Assembly: GCA_027021095.1 (NCBI GenBank)
Contig: JALUUZ010000545.1
Location: forward strand, 1-6,040
Length of the DNA stretch: 6,040 bases
From: Gammaproteobacteria bacterium
GTDB lineage: Bacteria; Pseudomonadota; Gammaproteobacteria; SZUA-21
Direction: 5' to 3'
Part shown: positions 1 to 4,247 of the stretch, piece by piece
Numbering within the stretch: the stretch's first letter is position 1
Layout of the letters: each line of letters begins with the position of its first letter
Notes under the pieces: model-generated
Databases searched by the model: none
The model's input: only the letters and a program-made list of their open reading frames with translations
Told to the model about the DNA's origin: nothing
Made by a program: the position numbers and the translations under genes

Positions 1-27
1 ATCGTGGAAAAACTGCTCGCGGAATAA
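1..27 (+). CDS. 3' end of a protein-coding gene (partial)
   Basis: Read in frame 1, the first 27 bases give I-V-E-K-L-L-A-E followed by TAA. The other two forward frames give less protein-like sequence. An amphipathic Glu/Lys/Leu tail ending just inside the window is what the last codons of an upstream gene would look like, but eight residues cannot identify a family. No clear intrinsic terminator follows directly. The next gene starts about 480 bases later, so the two are probably not tightly coupled. Confidence 0.45.
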   Translation: MVEKLLAE

Positions 28-134
28 GGCTGTCGAGGTATTTGATGTTTTGTGAACTGTTACTGAGAGCTGATTCATAGTCCTGCGAACTGTCCATTGA
101 TTTGTAGTCCCCGGTTGCTATTTTTTTAAAGAGA

Positions 135-165
135 CACTGACAGGTTCGCTGTTGAACCGTCAGTG
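135..165. other. Stem-loop in the spacer after the first gene
   Basis: CACTGAC (135-141) pairs with GTCAGTG (159-165), and GGTTC (143-147) pairs with GAACC (154-158). This makes a 12-bp stem with one bulged A and a 6-nt loop. No T-run follows on the + strand, and on the - strand only an interrupted A/T stretch follows (121-130 on +). It is therefore not a textbook intrinsic terminator, although it may end or process the upstream transcript. The rest of 28-227 shows no gene I can support. Confidence 0.4.
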
Positions 166-227
166 CACCGGGCAAAGACGCGGTTTTTGCCTGGTTTCAC
201 CAAGGCAGATAACAACAGGTATGACAA

Positions 228-411
228 CTAGCCCGCCTTTCTCACCACCGCTCGTCGCGAGACGGTGCAAGGGTGCGGGATGGGTGGTTTTCGCGACCGA
301 GGAGCGCGCAGGCATAGTCGACACTATGTCGAGCACTCCGACAGAGCGAAAGCCAGCCAGGCCGTGCCATTGTGCCGTCGCAGTAGAAGGGTGGTGAGAA
401 AGGCGGGCTAG
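228..411. repeat. 184-bp MITE-like imperfect palindrome with perfect 22-bp terminal inverted repeats
   Basis: The 22 bases at 228-249 (beginning CTAGCCCGCC) are the exact reverse complement of 390-411. The similarity continues inward, imperfectly and with small gaps, to the centre. There CATAGT (313-318) pairs with ACTATG (323-328) around a 4-nt loop. The whole element therefore reads as two diverged head-to-head copies of one ~90-bp sequence. No transposase is encoded, and the short ORFs crossing it are by-products of the repeat. A related single half lies at 4184-4247, which shows the sequence is dispersed in this genome. I infer a non-autonomous mobile element or a large palindromic intergenic repeat. 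The mobilising family is not identifiable from the sequence alone. Confidence 0.8.
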
Positions 412-425
412 GGGGATTGTCTGAG

Positions 426-458
426 TCAGCCGGCGAGCCAATGCCTGTGCCGGGCTGA
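426..458. other. Stem-loop upstream of the 118-aa gene
   Basis: TCAGCCGGC (426-434) pairs with GCC-G-GGCTGA (449-458), giving nine base pairs with one bulged G. It lies about 50 bases before the start codon of the next gene, so it could sit in that gene's leader. No regulatory class is recognisable. Confidence 0.25.
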
Positions 459-508
459 TGTGCCGGATCGGAACCGGACCGGGTTTCAGTAAAGGGGGGT
501 AGGGAGAA

Positions 509-865
509 ATGAAGTATTATGTACAAGGCGGTGGTTATTCAATCCTGCGAAACGAGGCGTTCGGTAAAGCGCTGCAGGACGAAAGAGAACGATACCGGGA
601 CACGGGAGGTGCCAGTGAACACAACGGTCATTTTGGCTTTGTGCCGGCATTTTATGACCTGGTGGAGGAAAGGCTGTACCTGTCCACTTACCGGGACGGA
701 AGACCGGCGGCAGTGCACGTGCTGGAAGGGCTGCCCGAGAAACTGCGGCAGCGAAATCACTATCAGCGGGACCTGGTGGTGGGTTTCCTGCGCGGCAACA
801 AGTTCTATACGCGGGAGCAGGCCGCCGGCCTGATCGTAAAGTTGCGTTTGAAGGCCAGCGCTTGA
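509..865 (+). CDS. Hypothetical protein, 118 aa
   Basis: I do not recognise this family. The ATG at 509 follows a purine-rich tract (491-508) containing AAAGGGGGG and AGGGAG, so a ribosome site is present although its exact register is ambiguous. The product is soluble, with no signal peptide or membrane segment. It begins MKYYVQGGGYSILRNEAF, has a mid-region rich in aromatic and charged residues (HNGHFGFVPAFYDL, roughly residues 38-51) and ends in a basic tail (LIVKLRLKASA). The composition looks like a real protein, rich in Arg, Glu and Tyr with normal codon use. The opposite-strand and +1 frames over the same bases look like shadows. It appears to stand alone: a MITE-like repeat lies upstream and a repeat array starts directly after the TGA stop. 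The coding call is fairly firm and the function is unknown. Confidence 0.75.
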   Translation: MKYYVQGGGYSILRNEAFGKALQDERERYRDTGGASEHNGHFGFVPAFYDLVEERLYLSTYRDGRPAAVHVLEGLPEKLRQRNHYQRDLVVGFLRGNKFYTREQAAGLIVKLRLKASA

Positions 866-875
866 GAGAGCGTAT

Positions 876-922
876 GGTGTGTGGTGTGCGCGGTGTGTGG
901 TGTGCACGGTGTGTTGGTGCGT
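876..922. repeat. GT-rich tandem repeat with 16-bp period
   Basis: The 16-mers at 876-891 and 892-907 differ at one base (G890 versus A906). A degenerate third copy (908-922) runs into the next hairpin. The block begins 11 bases after the stop of the 118-aa gene. Alternating GT/GC sequence of this kind is slippage-prone and could form non-B DNA. Confidence 0.7.
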
Positions 923-936
923 ACAACGCACCCTAC
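916..936 (-). repeat. Solo hairpin repeat, inverted relative to the downstream array
   Basis: GGTGCGT (916-922) and ACGCACC (926-932) form a 7-bp stem with a 3-nt loop, followed by CTAC. The reverse complement of this block matches the array core GTAGGGTGCGTCGTACGCACC-type block except at one loop base. It is therefore the same REP-like family in the opposite orientation. Together with 1004-1020 it forms a divergent pair of the kind seen in BIME-like arrangements. Confidence 0.7.
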
Positions 937-948
937 TTTGGGGTGTGA

Positions 949-973
949 TATTTTCTTGCTGTAAATCCTTTGG
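949..973 (+). repeat. Left 25-bp direct repeat flanking the array
   Basis: The 25 bases starting TATTTTCTTGC and ending TCCTTTGG match 1321-1345 at 24 of 25 positions (T960 versus G1332). The pair brackets the tandem array exactly, with a start-to-start distance of 372 bp. Confidence 0.75.
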
Positions 974-975
974 TG

Positions 976-1310
976 TGCTTCGCACACCGTCACGAAGAGG
1001 TAGGGTGCGTCGTACGCACCAACGCCACGACAAATCGAATCGTGTCGTGTGGTGATTCTTTTACACATGATTCTTCCGTGCCGCATCATCGTTGCAAAGA
1101 TGCTTCGCACACCGTCACGAAGAGGTAGGGTGCGTCGTACGCACCAACGCCACGACAAATCGAATCGTGCCGTGTGGTGATTCTTTTACACATGATTCTT
1201 CCGTACCGCATCATCGTTGCAAAGATGCTTCGCACACCGTCACGAAGAGGTAGGGTGCGTCGTACGCACCAACGCCACGACAAATCGAATCGTGCCGTGT
1301 GGTCATCCTT
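976..1310 (+). repeat. 125-bp tandem repeat array, about 2.7 copies, each with a hairpin core
   Basis: Copy A is 976-1100 and copy B is 1101-1225; they differ at two bases (1045/1170 and 1080/1205). Copy C begins at 1226, is identical to B for 78 bases (1226-1303), then diverges by about 1310. Each copy carries the core GGTGCGTCGTACGCACC (1004-1020, 1129-1145, 1254-1270), a 7-bp inverted repeat with a 3-nt loop. Each also has a weaker CACGA/TCGTG dyad just downstream. Copy A alone has an extra perfect hairpin, GGTGTGC-TTC-GCACACC (972-988), across its left border; copies B and C have only the right half. The period is not a multiple of three and no frame stays open through the copies, so this is non-coding DNA. 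I infer a REP-like repeat expanded recently in tandem, given the near-identity. Confidence 0.9.
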
Positions 1311-1320
1311 CCGCACACGG

Positions 1321-1345
1321 TATTTTCTTGCGGTAAATCCTTTGG
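1321..1345 (+). repeat. Right 25-bp direct repeat flanking the array
   Basis: Partner of 949-973, in the same orientation, with one mismatch. It starts about ten bases after copy C loses similarity to the repeat unit. It also overlaps a possible -35 element of the downstream FIST gene. Confidence 0.75.
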
Positions 1346-1374
1346 CAGTTGCATTCATCTCTGATTGCATTCAT
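1342..1374 (+). promoter_or_regulatory. Possible promoter/operator before the FIST gene
   Basis: TTGGCA (1342-1347) matches the sigma-70 -35 consensus at 5 of 6 positions. Seventeen bases later, TTGCAT (1365-1370) is a poor -10, preceded by TGA as in an extended -10. The decamer TTGCATTCAT occurs twice in direct orientation (1349-1358 and 1365-1374), 16 bp apart. This could be a protein-binding site on one DNA face or a chance duplication. Confidence 0.25.
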
Positions 1375-1406
1375 TATTGTCTGCCGTATCTCGCAGAGGC
1401 AGTGTC

Positions 1407-2510
1407 ATGCAGGAATTTCTGGTTGGTTGCAGTAATAAGCCGCTCTGGCAGGAGGCGGTCGTTGACTGCCTGGCACGGCTTGGCCCGGTGCCTGAAGAGG
1501 CCAACCTGGGTTTCGTGTATGTGACGGACGGTTTCGACCGTCGTCTGGCCGATATCTGTGCAGGCCTGAGGGAGCAGACCGGGATTTCTCATTGGGTGGG
1601 TACGATCGGGACGGGAATCTGCTGTCAGCGCCGCGAGCTGTCCGGTTCACCTGCCATGGCGGTCATGCTGGCGGGATTTGCCGAGGACAGTTTCCTGGTT
1701 TTTCAATCCCCGGATGAAGTCAGGGCGGATTTTGCCGGGCGGCGGCAGCAAGGATTGCGTATCGCCGTCGTGCATGGTGATGCACGGAACAACCGGATCC
1801 AGGACCTGCTCAGGTGGCCTGCGGAGTTGTATGGTGAGACCTATCTGCTTGGCGGCCTGACTTCGTCACATGGAGAACATTTTCAACTTGCGGATGGCAT
1901 AGTCCAGGGCCAGCTGTCGGGGGTATTGTTCGAACAGGAAGTCCCTGTGTTGACCGGGCTGACGCAGGGTTGTACCCCGCTTGGTGAGACGCATCAGCTG
2001 ACTGAATGTGAAGGCAATATTGCGGTAAAAATCGACGGCCAGCCCGCACTGAAGGTCTTGCAGCAGGAGATCGGCCAGGCGCTGGCGAAAGATCTGCAAC
2101 GGACGACGGGTTATATCTTTGCAGGGTTGCCGCTGGCCGGCAGTGATATGCGTAACTACGTGGTACGCGACTTTACCGGTTTTGACCGCACCAACCAGTG
2201 GATCGGCGTCGCAGAGAAATTAACCAAGAATACGCCGATTCTGTTTTGTAAACGTGATCGTAAAACCGCTGAGCAGGATTTGCGCCATATGCTGCAGCAG
2301 CTGAAAAAGCGTGTTTCCAGCCGGATCAAAGGCGCCTTGTATTTCAGCTGCCTGGGACGCGGGCAGCACCTGTTCGGCGAGGTCAATCGTGAACTGGAGA
2401 TCATCGCGGAAATCCTGGGAGACATCCCATTGGTGGGTTTCTATGCCAACGGCGAAATCTCCGGGGACCAGCTCTATGCTTATACCGGTGTGATCATGTT
2501 GTTCGTCTGA
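1407..2510 (+). CDS. FIST-domain (FIST_N/FIST_C) sensor-type protein, 367 aa
   Basis: FIST domains are predicted small-ligand sensory modules found alone or attached to signalling domains. This protein consists of the FIST module only, with no kinase, GGDEF or methyl-accepting part, signal peptide or membrane segment, so it is probably cytoplasmic. The N-terminal half shows GTIGTGICC (65-73) and YLLGGLTSS (146-154). The C-terminal half has the family hallmarks: QGCTPLG (187-193), GALYFSCLGRG (309-319), GFYANGEIS (344-352) and the closing YAYTGVIMLFV. The length is normal for a complete stand-alone FIST protein. I chose ATG 1407 because AGAGG (1395-1399) lies seven bases upstream and the family begins close to the strand that starts here. 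An in-frame ATG at 1365 would add 14 unlikely residues. No signalling partner gene is next to it. The ligand is unknown. Confidence 0.93.
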   Translation: MQEFLVGCSNKPLWQEAVVDCLARLGPVPEEANLGFVYVTDGFDRRLADICAGLREQTGISHWVGTIGTGICCQRRELSGSPAMAVMLAGFAEDSFLVFQSPDEVRADFAGRRQQGLRIAVVHGDARNNRIQDLLRWPAELYGETYLLGGLTSSHGEHFQLADGIVQGQLSGVLFEQEVPVLTGLTQGCTPLGETHQLTECEGNIAVKIDGQPALKVLQQEIGQALAKDLQRTTGYIFAGLPLAGSDMRNYVVRDFTGFDRTNQWIGVAEKLTKNTPILFCKRDRKTAEQDLRHMLQQLKKRVSSRIKGALYFSCLGRGQHLFGEVNRELEIIAEILGDIPLVGFYANGEISGDQLYAYTGVIMLFV

Positions 2511-2511
2511 C

Positions 2512-2526
2512 CTGCCGCGGCGGCAG
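2512..2526 (+). terminator. Short GC-rich hairpin just after the FIST stop
   Basis: CTGCCG (2512-2517) pairs with CGGCAG (2521-2526) around a 3-nt loop, starting two bases after the FIST stop codon. The only T-run nearby (TTTT, about 20 bases further on) is too distant for a standard intrinsic terminator. It could still aid termination or protect the mRNA end. Confidence 0.3.
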
Positions 2527-2620
2527 CGATTGCCGTCACCCGCCTGTTTTCCCTTAGTACGATTCCCTGTCTGTGCGCATCAATGCAGGTATTGCATTTG
2601 CCGGCACCGCCGAGAGCATG

Positions 2621-2649
2621 TTAACCAGTTGATTTTGCTTATGTATTTT
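2621..2649 (+). promoter_or_regulatory. Possible sigma-70 promoter for the SPOR gene
   Basis: TTAACC (2621-2626) and TATTTT (2644-2649) each match consensus at 4 of 6 positions with an ideal 17-bp spacer. They lie in the AT-richest part of the 259-nt spacer. Transcription would begin near 2656 and give a leader of about 110 bases. The match is weak, but it is the best I found there. Confidence 0.35.
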
Positions 2650-2666
2650 CGGTGTGCCAAGCAGCC

Positions 2667-2737
2667 GTGAATTCGTTGCTGGCAGCCTCGGTTTAGGCTC
2701 GATAACTGCATAGTGCGGGTACACGCCACGAATTCAC
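2667..2737. other. Leader dyad upstream of the SPOR gene
   Basis: GTGAATTCG (2667-2675) is the exact inverse of CGAATTCAC (2729-2737), and partial pairing continues outward (GCAGCC against GGCAGC). Inside the loop, AGCCT (2684-2688) pairs with AGGCT (2695-2699). If transcribed it would fold into a branched structure ending about 30 bases before the start codon. It could equally be an operator pair. No known riboswitch is recognised. Confidence 0.35.
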
Positions 2738-2769
2738 AGGCAGCGTTATTAATCAGGATGAAATCGACT

Positions 2770-3822
2770 ATGAAAACTAATGTATTGAGTAGAACACTGG
2801 TTTTTCCGTTCCTGATCGCGTTCAGTAGTATCGTCAGTGCTTCTTCCGGGATCATGCTCTATGGCGTCAGTGTGAGCAACACGTTCTTCGCCAGCTTGTA
2901 TTGTTTCTTTGCCGCGTTTTACTACGCCACGCGTGCGCATCGTTATCACAAGAGCGTGTTGCTGTGGTGGTTTTTCGGCTTGCTTCTTTCCTTGTCGTTG
3001 TTGATCGTTGCATTGATCCTGGTCAAGACCTTTTTACCCTACGTCAGCATGTTTGCCGAGAACATCATTGCGTTGTTCGTGGCTGTCGTGTTGACGGGGG
3101 TGACTGCCAGGCTGCTGGTTTCCAGGTTCGATACCAGCATTCTGACCTCGGTGTGCCTGATGGCATCCATTCCAGTCGTGCTTGCCGCCTACGTGTCGGC
3201 ATTCGACATACACACGCGCTCCCCCGTGGAGATCGCGCAGCACACCGAAAACAAAACGGAACACAAGACAAGCGACCAAAGCAAGACAGAGGTCGTGACC
3301 GAGTCCCTCGACGGCAAGGCCGCAACGCCGGTGACGGCCTCCGTGCCGGTCAAGCAGAAGCCGGACAAGGCAGCACCGCGGCACGACCAGGGTCCAGGTG
3401 GGCCGCAGCGCAGGGAAAAGCTGGCTGTGCGCAGGAAGCTGCCGTCGGCAAGGAAAAAACGTGCACGTGCCGCAGCCAGGAAAAGGGCCAAGACAGCCGC
3501 TCGCCGGGTACTGCGCAGCGCGCAGGCGCGCAGGCGGTCAAAGAGCAGGACTTCACGTAGCAGGTCATTGGCTGCGCGGCCTGCCAGGCGTAACTGGGTG
3601 ATCCAGGTAGCCAGCTTCAGCGTGCGCACCAATGCCAACCGCCTGAAGAACAGACTCGGCAGGCAGGGATACAAGGTCTTTATCGCTGAGGAAAACCGGG
3701 TCGATCGCAGTATGTACCGGGTGCGTGTCGGGCCTGTGTTCGATAGAACCGAGGCGGATTCCTTGATTCGAAAGCTCGGATCGGAACAGAATCTGAGCGG
3801 GATCGTGTTGCGGCACCGATGA
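2770..3822 (+). CDS. Multi-pass membrane protein with Lys/Arg-rich linker and C-terminal SPOR domain, 350 aa
   Basis: SPOR domains bind peptidoglycan lacking stem peptides, typically at the division septum. The C-terminus (residues 276-350, starting WVIQVASFS) has the SPOR pattern: an aromatic beta strand, NANRLKNRLGRQGYKVFI, then YRVRVGPVFDRTEADSLIRKL. The N-terminus has about five hydrophobic segments (roughly 10-32, 38-54, 62-85, 98-117, 122-145). Basic loops at 55-61 and 114-119 suggest N-inside and C-outside, which puts the SPOR domain in the periplasm. Between them lies a low-complexity linker (about 150-274), first acidic/polar and then strikingly rich in Arg, Lys and Ala (about 210-274), resembling histone H1-like or AlgP-like tails. 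ATG 2770 is preferred because AGGA (2755-2758) lies upstream. ATG 2758 and GTG 2713 are alternatives in the same frame. Most SPOR proteins have a single membrane helix, so this layout is uncommon. The specific cellular role is unknown. Confidence 0.85.
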   Translation: MKTNVLSRTLVFPFLIAFSSIVSASSGIMLYGVSVSNTFFASLYCFFAAFYYATRAHRYHKSVLLWWFFGLLLSLSLLIVALILVKTFLPYVSMFAENIIALFVAVVLTGVTARLLVSRFDTSILTSVCLMASIPVVLAAYVSAFDIHTRSPVEIAQHTENKTEHKTSDQSKTEVVTESLDGKAATPVTASVPVKQKPDKAAPRHDQGPGGPQRREKLAVRRKLPSARKKRARAAARKRAKTAARRVLRSAQARRRSKSRTSRSRSLAARPARRNWVIQVASFSVRTNANRLKNRLGRQGYKVFIAEENRVDRSMYRVRVGPVFDRTEADSLIRKLGSEQNLSGIVLRHR

Positions 3823-3855
3823 GAGGGCCAACAGGTCGTGACGATACCAACCCCC

Positions 3856-3949
3856 GCCTGAATGCTCCCGCGGTCCGCAAGCTTTTTTCTGCGCCGCCTC
3901 TGCGCGAGGCAATGTTGCAGAAAAAACTTCCGGACCGCGGGATTCAGGC
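3856..3949. repeat. 94-nt imperfect palindrome (large stem-loop) after the SPOR gene
   Basis: GCCTGAAT (3856-3863) pairs with 3942-3949. CCCGCGGTCCG (3867-3877) pairs with 3931-3941. AAG (3879-3881) pairs with 3927-3929. TTTTTTCTGC (3883-3892) pairs with GCAGAAAAAA (3917-3926). An inner hairpin GCCTC/GAGGC (3896-3900 and 3906-3910) caps it, for about 37 paired bases with only small bulges. It begins 33 bases after the SPOR stop, between convergent genes. It may act as a bidirectional termination or mRNA-end structure, or be another palindromic mobile repeat. No second copy is in the window. Confidence 0.75.
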
Positions 3950-3977
3950 TCCAAGCAATCTCCAAGTGCTTTACATT

Positions 3978-4172
3978 GGTAGGGTGCGAGGCTGTGTGAA
4001 AACTCCGAAATTTTCGATGACACTGAAAAATTTTTCCACTCGAGTGCTAATTATGGCTTATTGGTGTTACGTACTTGGGATGCAATGCCCATCTAAGGAA
4101 AATAATTGCAAGGAATCCCCACCTTGAAAAACGGGATTGAGTTTTCACACAGCCTCGTGCGTCGTACGCACC
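3978..4172 (+). repeat. REP-like hairpin repeat interrupted by an insertion
   Basis: The left part GGTAGGGTGC (3978-3987) and right part GTGCGTCGTACGCACC (4157-4172) rejoin, once a duplicated GTGC is removed, to give exactly the core of the 125-bp array units (998-1020). The hairpin repeat was therefore present first and was later split by the element at 3988-4156. Confidence 0.85.
3988..4156. mobile_element. 169-bp MITE-like insertion with 18-bp perfect terminal inverted repeats and 4-bp target duplication
   Basis: GAGGCTGTGTGAAAACTC (3988-4005) is the exact inverse of GAGTTTTCACACAGCCTC (4139-4156). GTGC flanks both sides (3984-3987 and 4157-4160), and removing one copy with the element restores a known repeat sequence, so the insertion boundaries are well defined. 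The 133-bp interior is AT-richer than its surroundings and has no transposase ORF. It may be a deletion derivative whose movement depends on a full-length insertion sequence elsewhere in the genome. Ends of the GGCTGTGTGAAAAC type occur on bacterial insertion sequences, but I cannot name the family with confidence. Confidence 0.85.
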
Positions 4173-4183
4173 ACCACGATCAA

Positions 4184-4247
4184 GCGAAGCCAGCCAAGGC
4201 GCGGCATTGCTTCGTCGCAGTAGAAGGGTGGTGAGAAATACGGGCTA
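4184..4247 (+). repeat. Solo half-copy of the 228-411 repeat, forming the end of the methyltransferase gene
   Basis: This stretch aligns with 346-410, the right half of the 184-bp palindrome. They share GCGAA(A)GCCAGCC, then GTCGCAGTAGAAGGGTGGT (4214-4232 against 377-395), then GAGAAA and CGGGCTA, with a diverged middle and a few small indels. It contains its own CGAAGC/GCTTCG hairpin (4185-4190 and 4209-4214). Its terminal CTA (4245-4247) is the stop codon TAG of the - strand methyltransferase. Its other end abuts the split REP-like repeat, making a composite repeat block. Confidence 0.8.

Noticed and set aside
51..110. Possible direct repeat TGTGAACTGT / TGCGAACTGT with a later shared TAGTCC
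   Set aside because: The match is short and gapped, close to what chance allows, with no structural context.
152..441. Short ORFs on both strands over the 228-411 palindrome
   Set aside because: They lie in an inverted-repeat element, have no convincing start signals and show composition typical of repeat DNA.
976..1310. CRISPR array
   Set aside because: The unit is 125 bp with near-identical sequence throughout. There are no unique spacers, no short repeats and no cas genes.
539..1370. Overlapping - strand ORFs across the repeat array (539-1033, 805-1158, 1086-1370) that share near-identical peptides containing AYDAPYLFVTVCEA
   Set aside because: They are translations of the 125-bp DNA repeat. 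The period is not a multiple of three, so the frame shifts at each copy, and there are no ribosome sites or protein-like extensions.
3421..3590. Separate histone H1-like or AlgP-like gene
   Set aside because: The basic stretch lies in the middle of one continuous frame joining the membrane segments to the SPOR domain, with no internal start signal.
3189..3965. 258-aa - strand ORF antisense to the SPOR gene
   Set aside because: It is open because the + strand codes an Arg/Lys/Ala-rich linker. The + frame has clear SPOR homology, and the - frame has Ser/Arg/Cys-rich shadow composition.
3819..4127. 102-aa + ORF whose ATG overlaps the SPOR stop (ATGA)
   Set aside because: The overlap invites a coupled-gene reading, but the ORF runs through the 94-nt palindrome and into the inserted MITE, so it is not a conserved coding unit.
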